Position numbers and translations under genes: made by a program. Positions 18,597 through 29,474 of a stretch of DNA of 64,000 bases are shown here, one piece after another. Under the pieces are notes generated by a model. The model had not been told where the DNA came from, made no database searches, and saw nothing but the letters and a program-made list of their open reading frames with translations. How positions within the stretch are numbered: position 1 is the stretch's first letter; each line of letters opens with the position of its first letter. This DNA comes from Chondromyces crocatus (GTDB lineage: Bacteria; Myxococcota_A; Polyangia; Polyangiales; Polyangiaceae): assembly GCF_001189295.1 (NCBI RefSeq), contig NZ_CP012159.1, positions 558,001 to 622,000 of the forward strand. Reading direction: 5' to 3'.

Positions 18597-19847
18597 TCAA
18601 GCGTCCAGTTCCCCCTCGGTCATCCACCATCGGTCCGGATTCACCAGCTCGGCGCGCAGTGTCTCGGGAAGCTGCTCGTCCAGGCGAACGATCAGCCACC
18701 GGGAGCCGACCTCCTTGGGGAGAGGGCGCTGGAAAAAGCCGAGTGTGCTCAGGCGCGCTCCGATCGACGGGGGACCAACATAGATGAGGCCCATGGCGTC
18801 GTGGCCTTCCCTCCGCATTCGCTCCGCCAGCTTCAGCAAGACCAGGGGAGCTTGCGCGTCCAGGTCCTCGCAGAACAGGTCGGCGATGACCACCTTGTTC
18901 CCGTACAGGTAGTAGATCGCGTAGCCGATGAGCTGACCGTCCTTGCGATCGGTGACACAGAAAAAGCGGTAATCCGTGGTCTTGAACGTCGCATAGCGCC
19001 AGTTCAGATAAGCGGCCGTGCGTTCACCGAGAATGTAGCGTGGCGCCGAGCGGGCCCACAGCTCGTCGAAACGCCCGTCGGCCCGCCTGGCGATTTCACC
19101 ATCGACCCTGCGTCCTTGCGCCACGAGGAGGGCGGCGTCACGCGCCGTGAGCGCCGCATCGGCCGCGCGCAGGGCGGCGCGGACGAGCGGGTGTTCGGGC
19201 GAGCCGATGGCGTCGACGACCCGATCTTCGATCCACTCTGGCAGAGCGCCTTGCCAGAGAGACTGCCAGGCCTCCACCGGGACCGCGCGGCGCGCTCGGG
19301 AGGCCAGGCGATCGACCACTGCGTGCGCGGTATCACGCCGATCTTCCGGCGGAGCGCTGGCGAGCTCCTGGAGCTTGTAGGCCGCGGAGAGAGGCTTCAC
19401 CCACATCGCGGCATCTGCCACTTTGGTGTAACCGCAGCGCTGGAAGATGGGAAACGACGCCCGGTTCGGAAACGCGTAGAGCACCTCTGCGCCGGCCGCG
19501 CGAGCCCCCTGGGCGATGGCACGCTGCACGGCCATGGCGGCACCAGCCGTCCGGTGCGCCTTGTCGACCGCAAAGTCTCCGAGGATGCCCGCCCGCAGCC
19601 GCTCACCGGCGACGACGGTGTGGCGTGGATAGAACGAGGCGCACCCGATCACCGCCCGCTCGCCGCCATGCACACCGAGCCACGTTCGCGCAGCACCGGC
19701 CGGGTTCTGCTCGTGGAACCAGCGCATCCGACGCTCGACGAGCTCATCGTCGACCTCGCCCTCGGCAAGATTGTCCCGCCAGAGACGGCCCAGCGTCGTC
19801 AGGTGCTCCGTCGGCTCGATCCGGTCTGCGGCGTACGTCTTCTGCAT
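18597..19847 (-). CDS. GNAT-family N-acetyltransferase-like protein
   Basis: 416 residues. The N-terminal half has a GNAT layout: RLRAGILGDFAVDKAHRTAGAAMAVQRAIAQGARAAGAEVLYAFPNRASFPIFQRCGYTKV is the strand - acyl-CoA loop - helix - strand core, here split over residues about 85-150. The C-terminal half (about 250-416) contains a second acetyltransferase-like segment (YLNWRYATF...YRFFCVTDRKDGQLIGYAIYYLYGNKVVIADLFCEDLDA), as in two-domain GNATs that modify polysaccharide or lipid substrates. The acceptor is unknown. Divergent from the triple-DsbA gene, 35 bases apart. Confidence 0.72.
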   Translation of the reverse strand: MQKTYAADRIEPTEHLTTLGRLWRDNLAEGEVDDELVERRMRWFHEQNPAGAARTWLGVHGGERAVIGCASFYPRHTVVAGERLRAGILGDFAVDKAHRTAGAAMAVQRAIAQGARAAGAEVLYAFPNRASFPIFQRCGYTKVADAAMWVKPLSAAYKLQELASAPPEDRRDTAHAVVDRLASRARRAVPVEAWQSLWQGALPEWIEDRVVDAIGSPEHPLVRAALRAADAALTARDAALLVAQGRRVDGEIARRADGRFDELWARSAPRYILGERTAAYLNWRYATFKTTDYRFFCVTDRKDGQLIGYAIYYLYGNKVVIADLFCEDLDAQAPLVLLKLAERMRREGHDAMGLIYVGPPSIGARLSTLGFFQRPLPKEVGSRWLIVRLDEQLPETLRAELVNPDRWWMTEGELDA

Positions 19848-19882
19848 GACTCCCTCTTTTCGGGCCAGGGTAATGTAGGCCG

Positions 19883-21889
19883 ATGCCTCGTCGCGCTGCT
19901 ACCTCCCTCGTCACCCCGCTCGCACTCCTGGTGACGCTCACCGCCTCGTGCACCTCCGGCCTCACCGGATCGTTCATGCAGCCCGCCGAACCATCCAGCC
20001 AGGAGCGCGCCGGAGCGCCCACCATCGCCGTGGAACCGTCCTCGGACGACACGGCGGGCTCCTTGGTGGAAGACGAAGCACCAGGCCCCATCCCGATCAC
20101 CCGCGAGGATCCCGTCCGTGGGCGCCAGGACGCGCCGGTGACGCTGGTGATGTTCACCGACTTCGAATGCCCCTTCTGCAAGCGGATGCACAGGACGGTC
20201 GAGCAACTCTGCCACCTCTACGGCCCGGAAAAACTGCGGGTCGTGTGGAAGAACTACCCGCTCGCGTTTCACAAGAACGCTCGCCCCGCCGCCGAGGCGG
20301 CGATGGCCGTCTTCACCTCTCGCGGTCCTGCCGCCTTCTGGGCGTTCCACGACACCCTCCTCGCAGCAGAAGAGCCCCTCACTGCCTCGCTCCAGGAGGA
20401 CGCAGCGCACCGGGCGGGGCTCGATCGCGCTGGCTTCAACGCGCTGCTCGAGACGGGGACCGCCCGGCAGCAGGCCGCGCGCAAGGTGGACGCGGACCTG
20501 GAGCTGGCCCAGCAGCTCGGCGTCACCGCCACGCCCGCCTCGTTCATCAACGGTGTCTTTCTGGGCGGCGCCCAGCCCCTCGAGCGGTTCACCGAGATCA
20601 TCGATGCCCAGCTCGAGGCAGCCCTGCGACTCCGTCGCGCCGGCGTCCCCGCGTCCAGGGTGTACGGCACGCTCACGCAGATGAACCACACCCCACGCGC
20701 GAAGCCCCAGAGCGTGCAGGCGGCGGAGGACTCCAAGCGTTACCGAGTTCCCGTCGGAGACTCCCCGGTTCGCGGCAAGGCGACCGCGCTGATCACGATG
20801 GTGATGTTCGCCGAGATCCAGTGCCCGTTCTGCGCCAAGGTCGAGCCCACCCTCGACCAGCTCGCCGCGCAGTATGGCGACGACCTGCGCATCGTGTGGA
20901 AGCACAACCCCCTGCCCTTCCACCCGCGCGCCGAGCCGGCCGCGCAGCTCGCGCTGGAAGCCCGTGCGCAGAAGGGTGATGCCGCCTTCTGGAGCGCCAT
21001 CGAGCAGCTCTTCACCAACCAGCGCAACCTCGACGACGACACGCTCGCCGGCATCGCGAAGTCCCTCAAGCTGAGCGTCCCCGCCACCCTGCGGGCCATC
21101 GCCACGCACAAGCATCGCAACGCGATCGAAGCCGACCAGGAACTCGCCGACGACGTGGACGCCCGCGGCGTCCCTCACTTCTTCATCAACGGCCGAAGGC
21201 TCACGGGAGCGCAGCCCCTCACGAGCTTCCAGGCCTTGATCGACGAGGAGCTGGCGCTGACGAAGGTCCTGGTGGCCAAGGGGACGCCCCGCGACAAACT
21301 CTACGAGGAACTCCAGAGAGAGGCCGTCGAGCCCACCCCTCCGCCCAAGGTGAGCATCGCCGCCCCCACCGCCCGCAACCCGCGACGCGGAGCGCCCCAG
21401 GGCAAGGTGGTCGTGCAGGTCTTCTCCGACTTCCAGTGCCCCTTCTGCGCACGGGTCAACCCCACCCTCGACGCGCTCCTCAAGGCCTACCCGAACGAGG
21501 TGAACATCGTGTGGCGCAACAAGACCCTGCCCTTCCACGCCGAGGCGCAGCTCGCCGCCGAGGCCGCCATGGAGGCGTTCACACAGAAAGGGTCGACCGG
21601 CTTCTGGCGGATGCACGATCTCCTCTTCCTGAGCGCGTCCCCCGACAACCTGGACCGACCGGCGCTCCAGCGACACGCCGCGCAGGTCGGCCTCGACATG
21701 AAGAAGTTCAACACCGCGCTCGACAGCGGGATCCACCGGGCTGCGGTCGAAGCCGACAACGAGGTCGCGGAGGCCGCCAAGCTCAACGGAACCCCGAGCT
21801 TCGTGATCAACGGCTATGTCGTGACGGGAGCGCAGCCCCTCTCGACCTTCAAGAGGGTGGTGAAGCGTGCGCTGGCAGAGGTGAAGTGA
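19883..21889 (+). CDS. Lipoprotein with three tandem DsbA-like thioredoxin domains
   Basis: 668 residues. The signal LALLVTLTASC gives a lipidated Cys at about residue 23, so the protein is membrane-anchored outside the cytoplasm. Three DsbA/thioredoxin_4 domains follow, each with a CPFC active site: FECPFC (Cys96/Cys99), IQCPFC (Cys314/Cys317) and FQCPFC (Cys519/Cys522). Each also has VWKNYPLAFH- or VWRNKTLPFH-like and TPSFVING-like (cis-Pro loop) segments. The family forms or isomerises disulfides in exported proteins or reduces other thiols. Three catalytically complete copies in one chain is unusual; most relatives have one. Confidence 0.88.
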   Translation: MPRRAATSLVTPLALLVTLTASCTSGLTGSFMQPAEPSSQERAGAPTIAVEPSSDDTAGSLVEDEAPGPIPITREDPVRGRQDAPVTLVMFTDFECPFCKRMHRTVEQLCHLYGPEKLRVVWKNYPLAFHKNARPAAEAAMAVFTSRGPAAFWAFHDTLLAAEEPLTASLQEDAAHRAGLDRAGFNALLETGTARQQAARKVDADLELAQQLGVTATPASFINGVFLGGAQPLERFTEIIDAQLEAALRLRRAGVPASRVYGTLTQMNHTPRAKPQSVQAAEDSKRYRVPVGDSPVRGKATALITMVMFAEIQCPFCAKVEPTLDQLAAQYGDDLRIVWKHNPLPFHPRAEPAAQLALEARAQKGDAAFWSAIEQLFTNQRNLDDDTLAGIAKSLKLSVPATLRAIATHKHRNAIEADQELADDVDARGVPHFFINGRRLTGAQPLTSFQALIDEELALTKVLVAKGTPRDKLYEELQREAVEPTPPPKVSIAAPTARNPRRGAPQGKVVVQVFSDFQCPFCARVNPTLDALLKAYPNEVNIVWRNKTLPFHAEAQLAAEAAMEAFTQKGSTGFWRMHDLLFLSASPDNLDRPALQRHAAQVGLDMKKFNTALDSGIHRAAVEADNEVAEAAKLNGTPSFVINGYVVTGAQPLSTFKRVVKRALAEVK

Positions 21890-22015
21890 GGCCGCCCGAG
21901 GAGGACCCCTTGCCGGAGCAGCTCACCGCCCCACCTCGCGCGTCGTTCATCGTGATCCAGCGGAGCATTCGGTGCTCGGCACCAGCACATTCCCTCGTAT
22001 AGCATCCTGGATCTC

Positions 22016-23289
22016 ATGCACCGCGGTCGTCGTACCCAAGCCGAGAAGGAGCGCTCCGCGCGGCTTGCCGCGACCAAGTCGTCAGGGTCTCGGGTACGCG
22101 TGAAAACCTCGAACGAGGCCAAGCCCGAGCGCCGCGTCTCTCCGCGGACAGGCAACACCGCCGTGGCCACGCCAGCGCCACGCAATGCCAGAGGCCAGGC
22201 CCCTGCGACGCGACCGCGCAGCGCCAAGGAGGACAAAGGCTCCTCCTTGCGCAGCAGCAAGCAGACTCCCCGCACCCAGCCCAGCGCCAAGCCCGCGCCC
22301 GCGGCCCGCGGTGCAGCAGCACCCAGTGCAGCCGCGCCCAAGGCGGCGGCCCCCGATGCAGCGCCCGCCGGCGCAGCGCCCCTCCTTCCCGCAACCCCGA
22401 AGGCGGCCCGCCGCGCCCCGATTCCCGAGCGCTCCCCGCCCCCTCGTCCTCTGATCAGCGCCGCCGCTGCACCGCAGCCACCACCGCAAGAGCCAGAGCT
22501 CGACTGGGACGACATGCCCGCCAAACCCGACTGCGGCGTGCTCGCCCAGCGCTGGGCGGCGCGTGGCCAGTCCCTCTTCCAGCGCCTGACCGAGCATGGC
22601 ATCGCGCAGCACGAGGTCCGCGTCGACCTGAAGGATGGACTGTTCGTCTGGGTCGACGGCGAGGGGTGCGTCTCTGCGGAAGCGCACGCGCAGGTGCTGT
22701 GCAGCTTCTGTCAGGCCACCTCCGTGGTCTCGATGGGGTGGGCGGACCCACTGGTGCGCGCGGCGGCCGTGCCGCGTATCGACGGCATGCTCTCGGAGCG
22801 CGACGACATCGACGAGGAGGGCGCGTGGCAGATCGCCATGGAAGCTGCAGAGGCCTGCGGCGTCTCGTACCTCTACCGGGTCTCCGCTCCTCACGCCTGG
22901 TACTTCCTCGGCCTGACCGGCCTCAGCTTCGAGCCGACACGTCAGTGGTTCCACCCGGGCCCCCCGGTAGGCCTGGTGCTGCGCGCGCTCGCCGAGGTAC
23001 GGGCCGCGATCGAGGGACGCGCCGAGCCCCGCGACGTGATCCGGGAGCGCCTTTGCGCCCTTGGAAATGCCTTGATCCACCAGGCCGCATACACCTACCG
23101 CGGCACGGACTGGGTGGCCCGCCTGGAGCGCGCGGGGCGGCTCCTGCTCCAGCTCGCGAAGCGCCTGCCCCGCCCGAGCTTTGGCGCGATCGCCTCCGGA
23201 CAGGCCGTTGAGGACTGGCTCTGCCGCGAGTTCGCCATGGACCTCGTGAAGTCCATCGAACTGCTCGAGGACGAGTGGTCCCCGTTCAG

Positions 23290-23293
<4 letters not shown>
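22016..23293 (+). CDS. Protein of unknown function with disordered basic N-terminus
   Basis: 425 residues. The first 160 or so are disordered, rich in Ala, Pro, Lys and Arg, with tandem-like APKAAAP stretches. The C-terminal 260 residues look globular ([30 protein letters not shown]..., [36 protein letters not shown]) with conserved-looking Trp and Cys residues, but I do not recognise the family. The basic tail could bind nucleic acid; this is a guess. It ends with a four-base overlap of the convergent argG gene. Confidence 0.6.
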
Positions 23294-24501
<1,208 letters not shown>

Positions 24502-24571
24502 GGCCGCGGCGCTTTGGCAGAGAGCTGTACCCGAAGCAAGGGGCGGCGCGCGCCTGGGCGTTCGCCAGACC

Positions 24572-26035
24572 TCACCGGGCGAACCACACCGTGCATCCCC
24601 GGGCCGAGGTGGGGTGCTCCGGGTCGAAGGGCTGGCTGCGGTCGTCGCCTCCCAGGTTCACGCCGACCACCAGCAACCCGGAGAGTCCGGACAGCCCGAT
24701 CACCGTCCGCTGCGCCCGCGTCTCGCCGTAGACCCCGCCGAACTCCACCCGCCCTGCCTCGGCCCCCGCCCGGTCCACCCGGACCACCGCCCAGCGGAAG
24801 AGCGCCGTCGTCTCCCAGTCGGCCACGACCGTCACCTCGTCCGCGTCCCCCACGGTCGCGAGGTCCAGCCACACGTACGTCGCCCCCGTCGGCTCGATGG
24901 GACGCAGCGGCGCGAGGCGGCGCGGGAGCGAGGCGAAAGGAATCGACCAGTCCAGCCGGATCCTACCTGCCTCTCCGAGCCACGCGACGTCCGAGAGATG
25001 GAGCCCGTCGCTGCGACCCCCGACGAACGCTCGCGCCACCGCGAAATCGAGGAGCACCCCGTCCAGATTCCGATCGCGTGCCTGGAGCGAGAAACGCAGC
25101 GCGTCGAACATGTCGGGCTCATTCCTGAAGTGCAACGAACCGACGGGGGTCTGCTGCCACGCGATGGAAAGGAGCCCCAGCAACACCCTGCCGGGCACGC
25201 CCGTGCCGTACACATCGTCGAGGTAGCGACCGAACAACATCGAACCATCGCGTCCACCGGCCGACCCACCCATCAGCGATCGCTCGGGCGTCCTCTGAAA
25301 CGTGGCCACCGCCGGCAATTCCGCGATGGGACAAGGCGCCGCGATCGACGCGAGGTGGCTCGCGAGCATCGAGAGCTCACCTGCCGCCACCCCCCCATCG
25401 GCACGGACACCGATCGCGTGACCGAGGGCGTACGCCATGTCTGCTCCGACCCAGCATCCGCCACCCACTGCAGCTCGTGGCAAGGCCACGAGCGCGAAGC
25501 TGCTCGCGCTGTCGTACCCCAGGGCCAGCGCAGGGAGATCCTGTCCCGGCCTGGGAGAGAGGGGCACCACGTCGGCGCTCAGGTAGACATCGTACTCGGG
25601 GCCTCCACCCCGCCCTTCATCGTCGCGCGGGCGTGGCAAGCCGAGTGTGTCGTAGACACGCTGGGCATCTTCCAGCGCCGCGAGCATTTCGCGCACCCCG
25701 GACCACGCAGCGCCGGCGGGCGCATGAACGCAGAGTGGTAGCTCGACGGAACACACCCGAACTGGCACGCTGCTCGGCAGCGGACGGAGCACGTCGGAGA
25801 GAAACGCGCGGCCCTCCTGAGCGCCGCCGGCAGCGTTCTGAAGACGCTCGACGCCCCCATCCGCGAGCGCTCCATCACGCGCTGCTTGTGTGGAAATCTC
25901 CGAGGGTGCGGGTGCGTCGGCGCCCCGCTCCACGCGTCCATCGACACCACCGCAAGACGCGCTCATCACGGCCACGACCGCGTGCGCGCATGTCGCTCTC
26001 AGCGCACGTCGTGCTGGCCCGGGGTCGATTGACAT
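24572..26035 (-). CDS. Probable lipoprotein of unknown function
   Basis: About 487 residues from the ATG at 26035; the frame stays open another 24 codons upstream, but this start gives a sensible export signal ([20 protein letters not shown], Cys about 29). A short low-complexity tether follows. The body has no domain I recognise. It includes [33 protein letters not shown] and a beta-rich C-terminus ending in [12 protein letters not shown]. The first segment resembles the region preceding a metalloprotease-like fold, but no HExxH motif is present. Envelope location is inferred from the signal only. Confidence 0.55.
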   Translation of the reverse strand: MSIDPGPARRALRATCAHAVVAVMSASCGGVDGRVERGADAPAPSEISTQAARDGALADGGVERLQNAAGGAQEGRAFLSDVLRPLPSSVPVRVCSVELPLCVHAPAGAAWSGVREMLAALEDAQRVYDTLGLPRPRDDEGRGGGPEYDVYLSADVVPLSPRPGQDLPALALGYDSASSFALVALPRAAVGGGCWVGADMAYALGHAIGVRADGGVAAGELSMLASHLASIAAPCPIAELPAVATFQRTPERSLMGGSAGGRDGSMLFGRYLDDVYGTGVPGRVLLGLLSIAWQQTPVGSLHFRNEPDMFDALRFSLQARDRNLDGVLLDFAVARAFVGGRSDGLHLSDVAWLGEAGRIRLDWSIPFASLPRRLAPLRPIEPTGATYVWLDLATVGDADEVTVVADWETTALFRWAVVRVDRAGAEAGRVEFGGVYGETRAQRTVIGLSGLSGLLVVGVNLGGDDRSQPFDPEHPTSARGCTVWFAR

Positions 26036-26178
26036 GCTCGCTTGCAGGGCTCTACAACCATCGAGAAGGCCGCCGGCCAGGGCTGTGCCGTTACCGGCGT
26101 ACACCAACGCTCTATACGCGCTCCTTCCCGGCGCCGCGAGGCGGCCGCCACGGCTCGGGGCGAGAACTTCAGGCGGCG

Positions 26179-26823
26179 ATGCAAGGGTTGCGATTCGATC
26201 CTTCGAAGGCGGTCATGTTCGACCTGGAGAACGGGCTCGTTCACCTGGAGGGCGCCCCCTCGCGCGTGCTCACGCCAGCCGCCGCGCTGGGCGCCCTGTG
26301 CAACGCGGCGGGCGCCGAGGCAACGACGGCGTTCGGTCGCGAGATGGGCATGGCCATGGGCCGACGGCTGGCCGAGCGCCTCTCCGTCGCGGCAGGGCCG
26401 CGCCCCTCGTCCTCTCCGGTCGCCGCCACGTCAGCCGGCCCTTCTGCGGGCAGCGCCGCGACGCGCAGCGTGCGCGCCACCTCGCTGGAGTCTCTGGTCG
26501 AGCACCTCGGTGGCGAGCTCGCCCTCGCCGGGCTCGGCACGCTCGCCGTCGAGCGCTGGGGTCAGGCCCTGGTCATGGTGCTCGACCAGTGCCCGCTCGA
26601 TGCACGCGCCGACCGGCTGCTCGAAGCCGTCTTCGAAGGAGCACTCGAGGCCGCCGCCGGTCGCACGGCGCGCGCGCTGCGCCTCGACCGTGACCCATCA
26701 CCCGCTCGCTTTCTCATCGCGAACGGCAACGCCGTGGCGCAGGTTCGAAGCTGGCTCGCCTCGGGCATGAGCTGGGAGGAGGCCCTCGCCAAGCTCCATG
26801 GCGCCACGCGAGGCAAAGCGTGA
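26179..26823 (+). CDS. Uncharacterised protein upstream of the repeat protein
   Basis: About 214 residues. The ATG at 26179 is preferred over upstream starts, which would run antisense into the neighbouring lipoprotein gene. The sequence is Ala/Leu-rich and probably helical, beginning GLRFDPSKAVMFDLENGLVHL and ending in a globular stretch (ARFLIANGNAVAQVRSWLASGMSWEEALAKLHG). A low-complexity Ser/Ala segment (about 72-95) divides it into two lobes. I do not recognise the family. Its stop overlaps the GTG start of the next gene (GTGA), so the two are translationally coupled and probably act together. Confidence 0.6.
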   Translation: MQGLRFDPSKAVMFDLENGLVHLEGAPSRVLTPAAALGALCNAAGAEATTAFGREMGMAMGRRLAERLSVAAGPRPSSSPVAATSAGPSAGSAATRSVRATSLESLVEHLGGELALAGLGTLAVERWGQALVMVLDQCPLDARADRLLEAVFEGALEAAAGRTARALRLDRDPSPARFLIANGNAVAQVRSWLASGMSWEEALAKLHGATRGKA

Positions 26824-28499
26824 CCCCTGAAGAGCGCATCACCGCCCTCGAGTCCTTGCTCGCCCGCATCCAGCGCAACGCGGCGGAGCCGCGCCCCGTG
26901 GACCGGCGTGGCCCTCCATCCCTGGAGACGTGCGCTCCGGAAATGCCTCTCGCGCTCGAGAGTCCGGACGTGACTCCCGGGCGTTACGCGATCACCGAAG
27001 ACGGTCCAGCACGACGCCCGTCGCTCTCGACGCGTCCGACCACAGCGCCTCCGGAACGACCCCGGACGACCCCCCCCGCAGCACGACCCGCCACCGTCCC
27101 CCCAGCACGGCCTTCGACGAGGCCTCTCTTGAAGCCGGGGACGGTGCCGCCTGGCAGGTCGGACTCCGTGCTGCCGGCCAGGCCCTCCACGGTGCCGCCT
27201 GGCAGGTCGGACTCCGTGCTGCCGGCCAGGCCCCCCACGGTGCCGCCTGGCAGGTCGGACTCCGTGCTGCCGGCCAGGCCCCCCACGGTGCCGCCTGGCA
27301 GGTCGGACTCCGTGCTGCCGGCCAGGCCCCCCACGGTGCCGCCGGGCAAACCAGCGACGCTCACTGCAGTGCGGGCAGCTCCTCAGCCGGGAGAGGCGAC
27401 GAGGAGCCATCCTTCTGGGCGACCAGCGCCGCCCCCTCTCCCTCCTCGTTCGCCCGCAGCATCGGGTCCCTCAGCCTCGACCACGACTGCAATTCGTGAC
27501 GAGATCCTGGAACTCGATGATGTCGATGTGGAACTCGAGGAGGAGGAGAGGGCACGTGCAAGTCTCACAGAAGCGCTGATCCAGCGGGAACTGGAGCGGC
27601 TTGGACTTGGCCAAAGCGCGCTGAAACAACCACGAACTCCTACAGGCAAGGCTGCTGCCGAGAAGGCGGCTGCCGAGAAGGCGGCTGCCGAGAAGGCGGC
27701 TGCCGAGAAGGCGGCTGCTGAGAAGGCTGCTGCCGAGAAGGCGGCTGCCGAGAAGGCTGCTGCCGAGAAGGCGGCTGCTGAGAAGGCTGCTGCCGAGAAG
27801 GCGGCTGCCGAGAAGGCTGCTGCCGAGAAGGCGGCTGCCGCGAAGGCGGCTGCCGAGAAGGCTGCTGTCGAGAAGGCGGCTGCCGAGAAGGCGGCTGCCG
27901 AGAAGGCGGCTGCTGAGAAGGCGGCTGCCGAGAAGGCGGCTGCCGAGAAGGCGGCTGCCGAGAAGGCGGCTGCCGAGAAGGCGGCTGCCGAGAAGGCTGC
28001 CGCTGAGAAGCCCGCTTCAGGTTCGGTCACAGATGAAGCTTCTCCGGCCTCGGCGCTTCAGCCCAAGCCCGAAGCCGAGACCGCCACCGACAGTGACCTC
28101 TCTGCTCTCGTGGGCGAAGACGAAGCGGACGCACCGCCAGCGTCTGGCAAGATTGCCAGCCAGCGCCAGATCCTCGGAGGCGGGGAGCGTGGCACCACCA
28201 GCCTCGAAGCGTGGGGTTCACCTCCGCCACAGCGGCCGCATGAGCCGTCACCCGACATCCAGCACGTCACCAGGCCCTCGTCGCTTCCCCCCCACCTCGC
28301 CCGACCACGCAGCGAGGCTCCTCCAGCCGTCACGCACGCTCTCGAGGCCGAGGTGACGCGCCGCCCGCCCCAGCAAAGCCTCCACGGCGGCATCGCGCAT
28401 TTCGTCGAGACTCGCCGCGAACGCCGTCCTCTCGATTTCGGCGAGATCCTCGATCTCGCCCTCTCCCTCGGGGACGGCTCACCGGAAGCGCCGCCGTAG
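26820..28499 (+). CDS. Low-complexity protein with proline-rich and AEKAA repeats
   Basis: 559 residues starting at a GTG that overlaps the upstream stop. It has a short helical N-terminus (PEERITALESLLARIQRN), a Pro-rich region with four perfect or near-perfect 16-residue repeats (TVPPGRSDSVLPARPP, about residues 108-171), an acidic spacer (LELDDVDVELEEEERA), then about 23 copies of the pentapeptide AEKAA (about 277-397) expected to form one long charged alpha-helix. The C-terminus is again Pro-rich and closes with a small conserved-looking motif (RRPLDFGEILDLALSLGDG). A spacer or scaffold role is plausible; no enzymatic motif is present. Confidence 0.65.
   Translation: MTPEERITALESLLARIQRNAAEPRPVDRRGPPSLETCAPEMPLALESPDVTPGRYAITEDGPARRPSLSTRPTTAPPERPRTTPPAARPATVPPARPSTRPLLKPGTVPPGRSDSVLPARPSTVPPGRSDSVLPARPPTVPPGRSDSVLPARPPTVPPGRSDSVLPARPPTVPPGKPATLTAVRAAPQPGEATRSHPSGRPAPPPLPPRSPAASGPSASTTTAIRDEILELDDVDVELEEEERARASLTEALIQRELERLGLGQSALKQPRTPTGKAAAEKAAAEKAAAEKAAAEKAAAEKAAAEKAAAEKAAAEKAAAEKAAAEKAAAEKAAAEKAAAAKAAAEKAAVEKAAAEKAAAEKAAAEKAAAEKAAAEKAAAEKAAAEKAAAEKAAAEKPASGSVTDEASPASALQPKPEAETATDSDLSALVGEDEADAPPASGKIASQRQILGGGERGTTSLEAWGSPPPQRPHEPSPDIQHVTRPSSLPPHLARPRSEAPPAVTHALEAEVTRRPPQQSLHGGIAHFVETRRERRPLDFGEILDLALSLGDGSPEAPP
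27141..27350 (+). repeat. 48-bp tandem repeat, about 4.4 copies
   Basis: Units start at 27141, 27189, 27237 and 27285, with a partial fifth at 27333. Each is 48 bp, begins ACGGTGCCGCCTGGCAGGTC, and encodes 16 residues within the low-complexity protein. Near identity at synonymous sites shows recent duplication. Confidence 0.9.
27651..28010 (+). repeat. 15-bp tandem repeat, about 23 copies
   Basis: Unit GCTGCCGAGAAGGCG and close variants, encoding AEKAA. Most changes are synonymous (GCT/GCC/GCG), with two substitutions that alter the peptide (AAKAA, VEKAA). The array keeps frame throughout. Confidence 0.92.
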
Positions 28500-28866
28500 C
28501 GCCCCCGCTCGTCATGACAGAGCGGACAGCCCTGGTGAGCGCACCACCCGTCGCCGAGGTCGAGCAACACGACGTCATCGGTTGGCCGCAAGGCCGCCCC
28601 ACCGCGCCCAGCAAAGGAAGTGAGCCGAAGGCCGCATCGGCGCTCTCCCGTTCGGTGCTGTGCTGGCTTGCCACGGGGCGGTCCCGCCCTGGGCCTCGGC
28701 GCAGGCTTTGCTGGACGAACGGCGAGGATCGCACCGAGCGAGACTCGCCCACGTCATCTGCGACGGGCACGCCCGCATGGCCCACGACTGCTCGGCACGA
28801 CCATGCCCCAGCGGTCCGTCACCACCGAGGGGCCCACGACAGCCCAGCGAACGAAGGGAGCGCCGC
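28500..28866. other. Intergenic region, nothing recognised
   Basis: About 370 bases between two same-strand genes. Open frames on both strands have no convincing starts or products. A minus-strand frame contains a CPLCH that mimics a haem motif but lacks any cytochrome context. Confidence 0.4.
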
Positions 28867-29418
28867 ATGGCACGCACAGCAATCCCGATCGATCAGCAAA
28901 GCGCCGCTCGATTTCACATCGACCAGGAAGCCGATCCCGAGAAGAGCGGCCTGCCCCTGCTCGTTCCCCGCAGCGCGGCCACCATGAACCCGCACCGCGC
29001 TCGGACGCCGATGCAGCGACGGCCTGGCTGGCCCATCGACCTGCCTCTGGGCGCGTGGATGACGGCGCAGCTCTTCGACACCATCGTCTTGCTCGGCGGC
29101 CCTCGACGGCTCAGGCGCAATGCCGACCTGACCCTCTCGCTCGGCCTCGTGGGTGCTGGCATCGCAGCGCTGGGGAGACTGGCCGGAGAGCGCATGCCAC
29201 AGGACGACAGCACCAGACGCCCGAATCGTCTCGTGAGCGCGGCCCGGGTCGCGGTCGTAGGCCTCTATGGCGCCTCCCTGATCGCCCGTCAGCGACATCA
29301 GCGGCGCCTCGGCGTCGCCCTGTCGAGCGCCGGCTTTGGCCTCCTGGTCTTCGGTAGCTGGCTCGGGGGAGCGCTCGGCATGCGCACAGCCGAGCGCCTG
29401 GAAGGCTCAGGCGCCTGA
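28867..29418 (+). CDS. Membrane protein, possibly DUF2231-like
   Basis: About 183 residues. The ATG at 28867 follows GGGAG at a good distance; frames opening further upstream lack support. After a hydrophilic N-terminus come about three or four hydrophobic segments: PIDLPLGAWMTAQLFDTIVLLGG, LTLSLGLVGAGIAALG, ARVAVVGLYGASLIA and SAGFGLLVFGSWLGGALG. The first segment resembles the start of DUF2231 membrane proteins (in which a Pro-hydrophobic-Gly helix opens the fold). The function of that family is unclear. Family assignment is tentative. Confidence 0.6.
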   Translation: MARTAIPIDQQSAARFHIDQEADPEKSGLPLLVPRSAATMNPHRARTPMQRRPGWPIDLPLGAWMTAQLFDTIVLLGGPRRLRRNADLTLSLGLVGAGIAALGRLAGERMPQDDSTRRPNRLVSAARVAVVGLYGASLIARQRHQRRLGVALSSAGFGLLVFGSWLGGALGMRTAERLEGSGA

Positions 29419-29474
29419 GCCAGAGGGCCCATCAGCGACGCAGAAGCGGTGCGCGCGGTGCGGCACGGCCCCGC

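Noticed and set aside
28058-28591. Minus-strand frame containing CPLCH, a c-type haem motif
   Set aside because: It is mostly antisense to the repeat protein, has no signal peptide or axial ligand context, and the motif is likely chance.
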